Assembly: GCA_019925095.2 (NCBI GenBank)
Contig: CM034411.1
Location: 8,764,001 to 8,828,000, forward strand
Direction: 5' to 3'
Source of the DNA: Dendrolimus kikuchii
Lineage: Eukaryota > Arthropoda > Insecta > Lepidoptera > Lasiocampidae
DNA: 64,000 nt
Position numbers and translations under genes: made by a program. This document shows, one piece after another, positions 1-11,159 of the stretch. Under the pieces are notes generated by a model. That model was not told the origin of the DNA, did no database searches, and was given only the letters and a program-made list of their open reading frames with translations. Numbering within the stretch: the first letter of the stretch is position 1; each line of letters begins with the position of its first letter.

Positions 1-769
1 AAATACATTTCCCAAATTTGACACCATTTTTAAGTAGACACACGTGTGTACGAAACTTAATATCTCTAGCTTTAGTAGTTACTGATATTTTGTACCTTAA
101 CTATGGGAATTCTAAAAATTTTTAAATGTTTCTTCTCATCATTATAGCTTAGTAAACTGTCTAAACATTGTATGCCTTTCCCTATAGGATTCGAACATTT
201 TTAATTGGAATGATAAGCAGGCGGCTTAGGTTATGAGCCATCGTTACTTTCATATTGAACTATATACACATGACTGAAGAATAATGAAACGTTTCATGAA
301 ACTCATTTGTTGTAATGATTTACAAAGCCATTGACAGTGGTCACGTTCCAATTACCACATTAAAAGATGAAGGTTGATATATAACAAAGAATCGACCGAT
401 TGTTAGATATTACAAAAACGTATTTGGAACTGAACGTACCTAACTACTTTTCTAAAGAATGCTCTTATTTGCAAGTTTAAACGATATTATTACGTTATTT
501 TTCACGTATGTATTGAAACATTGAAATTCATCAATATTCACACGATACATTGTCTATTTCAAAGTACTAAGTTTACAAGCAAAATAGCCATACCAAATAT
601 CTACATGCTCATTTGAAAAAGAAAATTAAATGTGATAGCCTACATAAATACATACATTCAATTGGACATTATGTGAATTCGACGTTTTTCTTCACCGTCA
701 GCATGTGGCAATTGTAATAATATGCACATAAGTTCAGAAAACTGCCTAAGTGGTACATACTTTTCGGCC

Positions 770-830
770 AGGTTACCAACCCGCGCCCTTTGAGTTAGGA
801 CGCATGCAGTGCCTAATAGCCTTTTATGCG
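770..830 (-). repeat. tRNA-like SINE head fragment
   Basis: The minus strand reads GCGTCCTAACTCAAAGGGCG then CGGGTTGGTAACC, matching the head of the SINE at 8745-8785. Confidence 0.55.
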
Positions 831-1386
831 CCCTATGCGAGCTTCTATAACTGCGCCCTTGTTTTTTTAGATATTATAGGTACCACCCACCCTACTTAGA
901 GCAATTCTATGCATAGGCCTACTTTATTTCATTGAGGGTGATAAAATAACGCACAAGCACATTGGTGTTGGTGGACCAATTATCTAATATTTTGGAAGAA
1001 AAACCTATTTTTTAAAAGAACTAGAACACAAATACGTTCGTGCGCTGCCAAAAAAATGAGCGCGATGTTTTGTCAAATTTAGCAGACGTTTTTGATCATA
1101 CTGCCATGTAGGTACGTATGGGTTGGAATCGAGCACTAGGGGCGCAGTGGGAACTTATCAGGTGCAAGCCGAGAAAATAATAGTCCTGCCTGGTCTGGCC
1201 ATTCTTGCACCCCCCAGAGTTTACGCCCTGTGCCTGGACACCGGTGGCACCGCCCTATTTACGGCACTGGACGCATGCGCTTACTATTAAGCTACCGCGA
1301 TTTGGTATAATTAACATATTATTTATTTTAATATTTTTTTCCATGTTTAAAAGTCAGTCAAAGTTAAAATAATGTATGACGTAATA

Positions 1387-1427
1387 TTCTCCGTGAGACG
1401 TACTCATAGGGTGCGTCTCACGGAGAA
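1387..1427. repeat. 14-bp inverted repeat, 13-nt loop
   Basis: TTCTCCGTGAGACG at 1387-1400 pairs exactly with 1414-1427. Confidence 0.9.
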
Positions 1428-1542
1428 AGTCCTTGAAAAGTTTGGAACAGAAAAAATTGGCACTAATCACACAGATCAATTCATCCACGTTATGTTGCTT
1501 TATCAAGGTATTTTAATGTAAATGTTACATTATATTATTATT

Positions 1543-1705
1543 CTTGAGTCGTGTTCCGGCGTCAGGGACCAGGTTCCAGTCTCCCTTTAGAGAGCAGCAG
1601 CAATAGCACCTTTGGTATTGCAAATGTCCATAGGCGATGGTAACCGCTTTCCATCAAGTGGGCCGTCTGGCTGTGTGCTGAACTCATGCAATAAATAAAT
1701 AAAAA
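1543..1705 (+). mobile_element. SINE-A, 5'-truncated
   Basis: It keeps the 3' half: TGTTCCGGCGTCAGGGACCA, TCCATAGGCGATGGTAACCG and CTTTCCATCAAGTGGGCCGT, ending AATAAATAAATAAAAA. The loss of the 5' end is typical of target-primed insertion. Confidence 0.85.
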
Positions 1706-2129
1706 GTTATATTTACTAAAACTTTCGGAATCTTTCTACAATTATTTTATCTATCTAAAAATCCATTGAGATTCCGTAAAGCTGCGGTGCGGGAATCAAT
1801 TGCAAGACAGAGTCTATGTTTATTCTAACGCAATGGCTTAAAATGGCTAGTGCAAATTATTCAATTCTCTAAACAATAATATTCCACTGTCAAATATAAT
1901 AACCGGCAACGCATAGTAACAGTTCAATGTTAATATATTCGCAATAAATCACGCACAACCTAAAACGAGCCGGGGGGCCCAAGGTCCTTGATGACGGCTC
2001 GTTCCAGCTCCCCTATGACAATGAAGTATAGAGAACTGACAAACAACAACCTAAGAGCGTTATGCAACTTAGAGTTAGGAATACAATGTGTCATAGTGCA
2101 AATGAATTTGGGGATAAATATCATAATAC

Positions 2130-2582
2130 TGTTACGACCAACAAAAGTGGATTCACACCCATATATACCATAAAGCATACTACTTGACTTTTTTTACTAC
2201 ACTACTTTTTACTTTGTGTTTAAAATTTGTAATTAAAAAACAGCCCAGTATGTATTGTAATCTTTTATGGTAGTCACTAGCCAGGTGTGATTCTAAGAAA
2301 TTCATTTCACACGGCCGAGAGACATATTGTATTTGTGCAGTATAAAACAATGCCCCAATGGAGAGATCGGCAGTCGAGCGATAACCAGCCGCGAGGCAAG
2401 ACTTGTGTACATTCGATAATCTATTTAGTGACGGACTTTGCGCGTGTTATTGAATCGTGCATTACGTTTGGACTGATTGTGTTCAGTTATATTTGTACCT
2501 GTGTTATACGTGTTTGTATATTTCTAATAAATTGTATAGTAATTCTAACGGCATTTTAATTCGAGTCCTGCAACTCGTAACA
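2130..2582 (+). mobile_element. solo LTR, copy a
   Basis: The ends are inverted: TGTTACGA and TCGTAACA. Inside are a TATA-like GCAGTATAAAACAATG, a GAGCGATAACC/GTGACGGACTTTGCGCG downstream region and the polyadenylation signal CTAATAAATTGTATAG. A 4-bp duplication ATAC flanks it (2126-2129, 2583-2586). No second LTR, primer-binding site or gag-pol follows, so it is a solo LTR. Small open frames ending ...LYLCYTCLY... arise from this sequence and are not genes. Confidence 0.85.
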
Positions 2583-2616
2583 ATACTATTGTATTTTCTA
2601 TGGTGTTACATATTAT

Positions 2617-2860
2617 TGTTACCAGCTACAGGACTCGAATTAAAATAAATGCCGTTGGAATTACTATAGAGTTTATTAGAACTGTACAAACAGGTACAAA
2701 ATAAAACTGGATGCAACCAGTTCACACTGCACGATTGAATGCAATTCAACACGCGCAAAGTCCCTCACTATGTCGCTAGTCGAAAGTACTACACACGTCT
2801 TAATCGTATCGTAGTCATCGCTTGACTTCCTCACCCCTCCGTTCGGTCATTGTTTTATAC
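2617..2860 (-). mobile_element. solo LTR, copy g, truncated, inverted to copy a
   Basis: The minus strand carries the LTR 3' half: the TATA-like region, GGGACTTTGCGCGTGTT, TAATAAACTCTATAG and the end GACTCG..(C)(T)G..GTAACA. The U3 part is missing. It stands 34 bp from copy a in opposite orientation. Confidence 0.75.
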
Positions 2861-3269
2861 TAAAGTGTATAATAGAACAAAGGATCGCTTTCGCCGAGTT
2901 AATCCCGCACACTTGGCAAGCTTCGACGGCTATAAAAAAGAGGATTAGTTCTACTCTAATTACAGCCATAAAATAAGTACGATAACAATAGATGTTTTTA
3001 AAGTTTAAACACGAAGTAAACAAAAGAACTCCGAATGCGGGAGGGGCAATAAACAAGGTGCGCAGCATTTCTTTTTCGGTATGTAATAATAGGTATGCAG
3101 GTGGCCCAACTTGTAACATTATAATATATTTATCAGTATGAAGGCAGGCTAATTAAGGCTGAATTATAAATATTAATTATAATTAAAAGTACATATTTGA
3201 GCCCACAAACTGTTTGAAAACATCCAAAACGCTGTTGCAGACAGGGTCTTCCCTCATGCGAGCGAGGGT

Positions 3270-3638
3270 CGCAGGCGTCGGTTTGCCCATGTTCTCTCGA
3301 TAACGTAGTGGGCCTGCCCCCCCCCCCCCAATGCCAGTCCCCCGGGGTACTCCCCCAGGCTGCCACACCCAGTGCCGCTGGGTGCCCTAGTCCCAGAGAC
3401 ACCCTTCCTGGTCGGCTAGCATCGAGGCACCATGGCAGTCATACCTACGATTACGGTCCCATGGCACCTCATTATGATGTGGAGGGACGCTGGAAGGTTT
3501 AGTGGGTAATCTGGCGGTCGGTGTTTGCAACTTTTTCTGTCATCAGAAGGTGGGAGGCCCACGTATCCCTCGGTGCCCTCCCGTGGGGCTCGAGGATGTA
3601 CGCAAATGCATATTCCTCCAGCGTTTACAAAAAAAAAA
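3270..3638 (+). repeat. 3' UTR of an R1-like non-LTR element
   Basis: The stretch is GC-rich in an AT-rich setting. It has GTGGAGGGACGCTGGAAGG, TTTAGTGGGTAATCTGG, CCCTCCCGTGGGGCTCGAGG and ATGTACGCAAATGCATATTC, ending in a run of A. This layout is typical of 3' UTRs of R1-clade elements in moths. A C13 run lies at about 3317-3329. The open frames across it are compositional. Confidence 0.55.
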
Positions 3639-3639
3639 G

Positions 3640-5130
3640 TTTCGCTGCCCAGTGACAGTGGTCTGGTGGGGATGGATGGGCTTTAGTGTACGTTTATTAT
3701 TATTATTGTATATAATTATATATTTTTAAGTTACTTTTATCTATAGTATAATTTTAATTTGTTATGTAGATTATTTTTAGTGTTAAATTTATTTTGAGGT
3801 TTTATTTTTAGCTATGATTATTTTAATGCATATATATATTTTTTATTAATTATAATAAGTACTTATTTTGAAACATTACTTTTATTATTGTTTTTAGAAA
3901 AAATAAAAACAATACCCAATTTTTTATCGTTACTAAAAATATTTAAATTATGTAGATTAATAAAAAAAAAAAATATTATTTCCACGTTCTTTATAAATTA
4001 TTTACTTTAAATTCAACATTACCTAAACAGAATAATTTAAATATTTTATCGGTGTAAACATAAACGAGGTAGGTGGTTTTAAATTCTAAATTTTACCAGA
4101 GGCAAACCTGGCTTAGTCTTTTTTGTATAGAGTATATATTAAACATTGAATTTTCATAAAATAATACAATAAAGACAACTAAAGGTCATCGAAGTCGATG
4201 GGTGAGGTGTCCAGAAGTACGTTAATACAATTTATTTGACAGAGACATAAATAAGGACATCATAAAAAGTTAACAATATTTTTAGATAGAGATGGCAAAG
4301 GTCTTAATGAAATTGGGCTGCTATAGTTCTGGATACGAATTTTGAGTGTTTAGTTCTTTACTCTTTAGTAAGGTTCGCTTTGTGAGCAATCTTAGATCAA
4401 ATAAACGTACCTCTATACCTTTAATGTCAGCAATATTACGGAAACACGAATACTGAATCACGTCTATACGCCGCTCTATGATCTCATTGCGTGATCGGAA
4501 CTGTTCACTCCTGCTCTTACGCCTAAACTCGTATCTCGAAACAGACCTCAAATTGTATTTCTCTTCAAGCCAATGTCTCTTCTCAAGACAATTCCCGAAC
4601 AGAAATTCAGTCGAATTCAAGCGATTCTGTAGTTCATTAAAATTGAACTCCAAGGCAACCCACCAAGGTCAAAAGCCAGAGTAAATATATGACACGCTTG
4701 ATAAGAGCAGAAACATTCATTGTACCCTGAAGTACTCTTTTCAGCCTATCTAAAGTGTTCAATAGTTCTCATGTCCAAGATAAAGCATTCGAAACGGATT
4801 AAAAATAGAAGGAAAAACTCGTTAACCTCATTCGATATGTTATCGTAATAAGAAAGGTTGCAAGATCAGTCAAAATCCTTCAGGTAAATCCATAGGTAAA
4901 TCCATATCCTTATTTCTTTGTTCAGTTTGTTATATATACCTATATGATGTCTATAGTCATCATAAACGGCATTAAATTATGAGACTGTAAGTCTGTGTTC
5001 TATATTTATTTACTCATTATTCTCTAGACTATTTGTGTTTATTCATTGATGTAGGGCAAGATTACACACACACACATATATATATATATCACCTTTCATC
5101 AAACGTTAAAGCGTTATGAATATTTTATAT
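3640..5130. other. AT-rich spacer
   Basis: Long A/T runs (3700-4020), one weak open frame (4321-4653) and a CA/TA microsatellite at 5066-5091. Confidence 0.6.
4321..4653 (-). CDS. unassigned open reading frame of 110 codons
   Basis: It starts MEFNFNELQNRLNSTEFLFG and is rich in Arg, Glu and Leu (RYEFRRKSRSEQFRSRNEII). No motif is recognised. The opposite strand is also partly open. There is no supporting context, so a chance frame is at least as likely. Confidence 0.15.
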   Translation of the reverse strand: MEFNFNELQNRLNSTEFLFGNCLEKRHWLEEKYNLRSVSRYEFRRKSRSEQFRSRNEIIERRIDVIQYSCFRNIADIKGIEVRLFDLRLLTKRTLLKSKELNTQNSYPEL

Positions 5131-5262
5131 AAATATTATACATACATACATACATAACTTCACGCCAGTTCCCTTGCGGGGTAGGCACGAACTACAGAGC
5201 GCCATTTAGGCTTATTCTTACACACCTCACTTGCTTCTTTGACATTCATAGCTCTTGTCATG
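5131..5262 (-). repeat. interspersed repeat G, copy 1 with TACA microsatellite tail
   Basis: The minus strand reads GTCAAAGAAGCAAGTGAGGT, GTGTAAGAATAAGCC, then CCTACCCCGCAAGGGAACTG and GCGTGAAGTTATG plus a TATG repeat. A homologous copy is at 28706-28845. Confidence 0.75.
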
Positions 5263-6014
5263 CATTATTTAAATATAATGTATAATATTGTATAAAGCGC
5301 ACATTTTTGTATAGAAAGTCAATTTTATTCTTAATCCTCATAAGTTTTTGCAAAAGAACTTGTATGAAATGATAATTTAAAAAAATCGATTAGGTGCGTA
5401 GCAGCTCATAAACTGGATGGTTACGAAGAGGCCACAACGTCCACTGATTTCATTATTTGGGCTACCATAAATAAGCATTTAATCGAAAATATCTATATCT
5501 TAAAAAACTACTTGAAGAATATTGTTCAAACCAATTTTTCTTGTTTGAAAGCTATAAAATTTTCATTTTGAAGTGAAACTTCTTTAGAATCATTGTGATT
5601 TGAAATTCGATTAAACCAAAAGAGATAAATCTATAGGACTAAGCCTGCGAGCGAATGAAATACGAATTTTACACTGTGCAGCACAGATCAGAGAGTTAAA
5701 AAAACCGATGATTAAACATAAGTCCAATTTGGACCGAAATAAAACTAATACTAATATTTTTTAGACTAAAACAGTGAAAAATTTAAAGCGATATTTAAGA
5801 AGTTTATTTTGAATCATAACATATTGACGGATGTAGGCTAAAAGAATGATATTTATATTAATAAAAGTTTGAGAAGAATTATCTATGAGTATGTTCTCTG
5901 AAGATGACTGAAGTGATTCTACTGCGTGTAAACTGCACGAGCACACACTATTTTTTTTAGAATTTTCCAATTCATAGTTCGGAATTTGAAGTGGGTGAGG
6001 ACATATTTGTTTAT

Positions 6015-6262
6015 AATAATAATAATAATAATTCGGCAGACAAACACACATATTGTATATCCCCAAATTAAGTAAGTTACGCTTGTGTTACGGGTAATAT
6101 ACAACGGACTGCTCTGGGGCCAATGCCAGACACCCAGACCATAGTAAATAACGGAGAAAATACATTTCCAAAATTTACTATACCAGGAATCGAACCCGGA
6201 GCCCCTGCGTTGCAGTAAGGTAGGCCGGCAAAGGCTTAGCCCGCTCAACCACAGAGGCCGTT
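6015..6262 (-). mobile_element. SINE-D (tRNA-derived), copy 1
   Basis: On the minus strand the head ACGGCCTCTGTGGTTGAGCG has an A-box-like part and CGGGTTCGATTCCTGG a B box. The body TATTTACTATGGTCTGGGTG follows, and the tail is an ATT repeat. The head resembles a tRNA but has a poor cloverleaf, so it is a SINE and not a tRNA gene. Confidence 0.87.
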
Positions 6263-6656
6263 TACGGCTAGAGAACGCAGAATTGGTCCTATGCTTTTCC
6301 GTAGCCCTGGCGTAAGTCGAAGGAAGGAATACTGATGGGTTCTAGTGTGTGTAGGTAACTGATTCGGGTGTTCATAGCATTTCCACGGAGACGATATTAC
6401 CATTCCCACATGGCGAATTCCACACGCCCCTAAAGCTCTACCCCCGCGTTGGTAAGACCTTGATCAGATTTCCCCTCATTAGAAAAGGATGACATATTTC
6501 AAGATAGGACTAACAATATCCCACTCAACTATGTAGATAGGAAAACAATATTGACCCTCGGTTACATGTATAGCGACCACCTCTAAGTTTTATTTATTTC
6601 GCGGTTTTACTACAACATTATATAGTGCCATATAAACTACAGCTTTACTACAGGCC

Positions 6657-6770
6657 TTCAAGCTTAACAAGTACGCCGCCATCGCAAGTAGTTACACATT
6701 TGCGGCATTTGGGGTGGAAATTCTGGGTCCGTGGGGTCCTTACGCTATCGAGAGGTCGCCGAACGTTTAG
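6657..6770 (+). pseudogene. fragment of a non-LTR ORF C-terminus (VE.LGPWG family)
   Basis: The frame reads FKLNKYAAIASSYTFAAFGV then EILGPWGPYAIERSPNV stop. The KY..I...Y.F..F.VE.LGPWG pattern matches the fragment at 24490-24700. It is associated with RT-bearing elements in many invertebrates; the exact clade is not certain. Confidence 0.55.
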
Positions 6771-8199
6771 TAGACCTCTCACGCGACTAAAAGGCTGGCG
6801 TCTATTTTGCTCAAAGGTTAAGCATCGTTATTCACCGTAGTAACGCCGCCAGCCTTTTAGGAACGTTCCCGGTTAGTGACAGCGGTTTGGGACCAATATT
6901 TTATCTATAATTATACTCTCTTTTTTTGTTTTTTTATTTTAATATATTGTAATAAGTTTTGTACTTAGTAGATCTGATAATAAAGTGTTCAAAAATATTA
7001 AACTCTCAATAAATATTAGGTATTTAGACTACAGCTTATTATAAAATTTCACGTTATATCCAAAAGTTGGACATATAGAGGCACATGGTCGGAATGACGA
7101 GGACATAAGGTCTTTTACCACGGTTACGGAACCCTAATGAAAATCATAAATATGTACCGGTTCAGGATTCTCGTACGTCATTACATCCCAACCGTATCTG
7201 AGATGCATTTCACACCGGATAGAACAGTTTAGCCAATTCTGAGCGCGGCACGTCACAGGGGATGTCCTAACGGTGCCAAGTTCAATGGCGATTTCGTATA
7301 TCCAATTCAAATATGGAGTTCATTGTCTTTTCTCGTTGTGGTGTTACAATCTTTTCTAAGTCGTTGAACAAAGAAACAATAATTAATATTACGAGTCAAC
7401 ACCTCAAAACATTTATGTCAAGGGTAAAAACACTTGTAATAAAGGGCAAATAAAAAATATAATCAATCGTATACATTTGTGCATATTATTATATATGACT
7501 ATATGACACGAATGCAACGGGTTATTGTCCACTGCTCGTAAATAAGTATGGACTTTCTCCAAAAAGCATTTTGAGCTTTCTTTTTAGAGTCCCGTAGCCA
7601 TTTTGGCAAAAAGGGAATCTTTACATAATCATCATATTCGTTAGTCTATATATATAGACATACTAATATATGTATTTATATCACAGCCATCTTTTTCGAA
7701 AACTCCTGGGTCTGTATAATTTTATGAGAGTCGACAGGAAAATGATTTTTATAGGCCGCTTAAAATTAGTGCTACGCACCATATAGTGGCAAATTCCTGT
7801 ATCTTATAGTTCATTTGTCTTAGTGATTAAAATTTGAGATAAGTTCCATACAAGTTATATCCAATATCTACCGATGGTAAGGTAAGAGAATGAATAGTAA
7901 GATATGTGAACCGGCCATATGTCAAAACGGGCTGTATTACAAAACTTTTTTTAATGTTATATAGAATTAAGTCTTCAAGCCATAACATGTTGCGAAGCGG
8001 TGGTAAATTAGATTAGGCTCCCATAGAGTAAATAATAACCATAAACAAAATTAAAACTAAATAATTAAAGTGAACAAGTTGGAGGTAGGCTAAATAAAAC
8101 TTTTACAATACTCATTGACACTTGACATCTTTGTCTTCCGTGATCACAGCTACTGAAAAGTGGCCGAAGAGTCGGAATAATAAAAATAAAATCAATTAC
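6771..8199. other. spacer without recognised gene
   Basis: Only a MITE-C fragment (7868-7920) is recognised. CTAAAAGGCTGGCG at 6788-6801 and CGCCAGCCTTTTAG at 6847-6860 form an inverted repeat. Confidence 0.55.
7868..7920. repeat. MITE-C end fragment
   Basis: CTACCGATGGTAAGGTAAGA and GAATAGTAAGATATGTGAAC then CGGCCAT match the right end of MITE-C. Confidence 0.6.
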
Positions 8200-8270
8200 C
8201 TCGCTTAAAACCGTTAAAACGTAGTTTTATTACGTATACTGGTCGCAAAACCTTAAGAAAATACCATAAA
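8200..8270 (+). repeat. short interspersed repeat (CGTTAAAACGTAG), copy 1
   Basis: ACCGTTAAAACGTAGTTTTA followed by GTCGCAAAACCTTAAGAAAA recurs at 53072-53135. It is likely the tail of a larger LINE or SINE. Confidence 0.6.
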
Positions 8271-8435
8271 TAAATAAATTGGCAACTAAGAAGTTTTTTG
8301 TAATGGTAATCTATGTAATGAATATTGTATTTTTAGAAAAAAAAATCTTAATTTTTATACGATTTGTGGCTTTTTATATTGAAGGCAGCAATGTATTAGC
8401 AAAAAGGATATCAGTATATGTAACGTCTAGCCACC

Positions 8436-8532
8436 GCTCCAGTGGCGCAATTGGTTAGCGCACGGTACTTATAAGAGCAGTGCTTGTGCCTGAGACATGC
8501 CGGGGTTGTGAGTTCGAACCTCACCTGGAGCA
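8436..8532 (+). tRNA. tRNA-Ile (anticodon UAU) with intron
   Basis: A full cloverleaf can be drawn. The acceptor stem GCTCCAG pairs with CTGGAGC, discriminator A at 8532. The D arm is GCGC/GCGC. The anticodon stem CGGTA pairs with TGCCG (8498-8502), with anticodon TAT at 8470-8472. The T arm is GTGAG-TTCGAAC-CTCAC. A 23-nt intron (8474-8496) sits after position 37, the standard site; intron-bearing tRNA-Ile(UAU) genes are known in animals. A T5 run at 8535-8539 is a Pol III terminator. The T-loop TTCGAAC serves as the B box. All stems are intact, so the gene looks functional and not a SINE head. Confidence 0.95.
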
Positions 8533-8534
8533 CA

Positions 8535-8539
8535 TTTTT
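8535..8539 (+). terminator. Pol III T-run terminator of tRNA-Ile
   Basis: Five consecutive T residues lie two bases after the discriminator base of the tRNA gene, the usual RNA polymerase III stop signal. Confidence 0.85.
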
Positions 8540-8736
8540 AGAATCAATTTGTATCTAAAGCTTCCAAATTAAATACTTTTATTAAACAAGTTGCATTGTA
8601 TCATAAGTTCTAATCCCTAAAGTAAGAAATTAAACATTTAGAAATGTGTCAATCACTTTTTAACAGTGATGACACTACGGATTTAACGTCAATTTTTCAA
8701 TCACTGTAGAAAAGTCGCAGTAACATAACGACTAGC

Positions 8737-9003
8737 GCACGCGTCCCTAACTCAAAGGGCGCGGGTTTGAATCCAAGCTGGAACGCTTGCGCCTCTTAGA
8801 GAGTCTTGCGACCTAATGTGCATATTGTTACAGTTACCATGTACAAAACAACGGTGAAGGGAAACATCGTGATGAAACCTGAACATCGAGATAACCGATG
8901 TGTCAAACCTACCAAGCCGCCTTGGACAAGCGTGCCAGGGGTATAATGTCCGTTCCCCTATAGTGGGAGGCCCAGCAGTGGGACGTTTATGGGCTGTTAT
9001 TTT
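8737..9003 (+). mobile_element. tRNA-derived SINE of a second family
   Basis: It has a tRNA-like head with B box GGTTTGAATCC at 8764-8774, a GGGAAACATCGTGATGAAACC middle, and the 3' end GGCCCAGCAGTGGGACGTTT followed by ATGGGCTGTTATTT. The CAGCAGTGGGAC.TTTATGGGCT ending is very common in lepidopteran SINEs and RTE-like LINEs. It lies 200 bp from the real tRNA gene but is unrelated. Confidence 0.8.
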
Positions 9004-10746
9004 TATTAAATAACAGTTTTATTATGTATGTATGTATGTATATATGTATTTTTATTAAATATACATAAAAGCTATTCGAAGGACAAAATACAACATACAA
9101 CAAAGAGGATTTTTTTAACAAAAATAAAACTGATTTCAAACTAAAAAACAAATAAGCTTTTTTAAAAAGGTTTATAAATACAAGCTTTTGAGATCCTGGA
9201 TATCATGTAGCAGCAGAGTGCTAGATAAGACAAGTAACACGAGCCCAAATACGACGGGTCTATCTTGTTTGGTACAGAAGTTCCTATGGGCACCTTCCAC
9301 CTCCATCATCAAATCAGCTCCATGGTACCATATTATTGCATTGTCAAACGATATACATATGCGTGCAAAATTGCAGCTCAGTCGGAAACCGGGAAGTTGA
9401 TCAAATTTAACATGTAAGATTCCACCCGAACTTACATACATATAGGTACATAGGTACATCCATTGCAAGTTAAATAAAAGGTTGTAAAAATTAATATTTT
9501 CTACAAAATCTTGAAGACTTGAACATCTTGAACTTTCAAATTTCGTTGTACAGTAGTCTAGCCGAATAATATTGTGCTGTATACATATAGCCAGAACGAG
9601 CGGACTTAACAAAATTGCTATTTGACTACGAAATCTTATAAATAGCGCTGGCCCACAAAAAAAGTGGCCTATCTTTTGATCAGAGCCATCTATTCTTATG
9701 TATTTCGATGCGCTGAATCCGAACCTGGGATCAGTTTGATCCATACACCTTCAAAATTTTACAAACTACTTTTTCTTGGGCCGCTGTAATTAGTAAAATA
9801 TTAATGCCGATATTAGGGATAGAAGTCCAATGTATGCTCCAGACAGGTGTTCATTCCGTTCACGTGTTACACGTGAGTGACATGCTCGGTTATAAACGAC
9901 ATTATCCGCCTGAACCCACGATCCAATTTGAACACCTACTACAGGTTCATTTGCTCTTTTTGAGATTTAAAAATATTTATTGTATCCATAGCAAGCATGA
10001 CATGAAGATTTATACTGTCTAGTAGAACAGTACAAGTTTAGAACAATAATTACTATAGATATAGAAATCGTATTATAATAGTTACTAAAAATATATCCGA
10101 ACCATTTTAACTTATGGTATTAACTGCTTGTTAGAAAGAGATGTATATTCGTTACAAGGTTGTCAATAGCTTAAAGCCGGATAGAGATACATCACAGTCT
10201 TACATTAAATTAGTGAAAATATCATATTAAGTTGGTCTTACTTTATAAACAAAGATTATGGACAGTACAATGGAACAAGAATATTGTCTTCCACATGCAG
10301 TACTTATTTAAAATTGTTTTATTTTTAATCAAGTACTTACCGTAATTAAAGCATCATTTTAATTATTAAGACGAGTCAATTAATTATATAGTTTATTTTT
10401 ATATTTGTTTCCAATAGTACTCGTCATATTTTTTTATTTTTTTTCGTTTTGTCTATCCGTGAGTCACTGTAACGGCCCTAGAGGAAGACCAGCGCTGGTT
10501 GAGTCAACCAGCATCATGCTGAGTTAGGACCGATTCAGAACTTCATTTCACAGTTGTATTGTCTTATTTATAAGTATGTTTTGGTTTGTATGTTGTAGTT
10601 CTGAATAAATATTTTTTTCTTTCTTCAATTTATACTAATAAATTATTTTTTGTTTTACTCCCACTCATTTATGTATGCTGTATTACAATATCTATAATAT
10701 TTTTTAATTCTAGACATGCCGTGTCTGTACATTAAAGCTAGGTATT
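9004..10746. other. spacer with one weak ORF
   Basis: A TATG microsatellite is at 9024-9044. A GC-richer block at 10470-10540 (GGAAGACCAGCGCTGGTTGA) followed by a T-rich, AATAAA-bearing stretch may be a retroelement 3' end. Otherwise nothing is recognised. Confidence 0.5.
9172..9744 (-). CDS. unassigned open reading frame of 190 codons
   Basis: I do not recognise it. The frame starts MDQTDPRFGFSASKYIRIDG and contains hydrophobic stretches (ALFIRF...ILLSPLVLAICI and VVFGLVLLVLSSTLLL) that could span membranes, plus several Cys. No family motif is visible. Its base composition matches the surrounding AT-rich DNA and no splice or promoter context supports it. It could be a chance frame, a repeat-borne fragment, or a small real gene. 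Confidence 0.2.
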   Translation of the reverse strand: MDQTDPRFGFSASKYIRIDGSDQKIGHFFCGPALFIRFRSQIAILLSPLVLAICIQHNIIRLDYCTTKFESSRCSSLQDFVENINFYNLLFNLQWMYLCTYMYVSSGGILHVKFDQLPGFRLSCNFARICISFDNAIIWYHGADLMMEVEGAHRNFCTKQDRPVVFGLVLLVLSSTLLLHDIQDLKSLYL

Positions 10747-11057
10747 TTTTTTTATAGCATTAGTTCAGCAGACAGGCAGACGGCTCACTTGATGGAAAGC
10801 GGTTACCATCGCCTATGGACATTTGCAACACCAAGTGTTACAGATGCGCTGCTGCTCTCTTAAGGGAGACTGGAACCTGGTCACTAATGCCGGAACACAA
10901 CTCAAGGTTGTTATGGCGGCATACTCTAGACCAGGGGTGGTAGCCATCCAGTCGGGCAAATACCCTACCACCTGGCTGTGGGTTGTTTTGTCGCCTCTTA
11001 CGACAGGCCGCCCGGCCGCAGGAAATTGTATTCTTTCTCCATTCCTGCACGGATAAA
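10747..11057 (-). mobile_element. SINE-A, full length with 7-bp target duplication
   Basis: The minus strand runs from ATCCGTGCAGGAATGG through CCTGCGGCCGGGCGGCCTGT, TCTAGAGTATGCCGCCATAA and TTAAGAGAGCAGCAGCGCAT to an A-rich tail. AGGTATT flanks it (10740-10746 and 11058-11064). It is about 310 bp and serves as the reference copy here. No tRNA-type A/B boxes are clear, and the 3' end resembles the CR1/jockey-like UTRs at 46.6 and 54.1 kb. Confidence 0.88.
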
Positions 11058-11159
11058 AGGTATTCACGTAAAAACTGTTAGGTTTTAATCTAAATTATTC
11101 TTTTTTATGAAAAGCTAAATAAATGAAATTGTCACTCTAAAAATTAAATGGCTAAAACC

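Larger units (their letters stand above)
1..1542. other. AT-rich DNA without recognised gene
   Basis: It contains a SINE head fragment near 770-830, an unassigned GC-richer stretch (about 1100-1290, with CCTGCCTGGTCTGGCC) and the inverted repeat at 1387-1427. Confidence 0.6.

Noticed and set aside
3133..3502. Gly/Pro-rich frames around the C-run
   Set aside because: The region fits an R1-like 3' UTR; frames are driven by local GC content.
10813..11067. Overlapping small frames on both strands
   Set aside because: They recur in every SINE-A copy (also at 12.3, 19.6-20.1 and 25.4 kb) and are by-products of the repeat.
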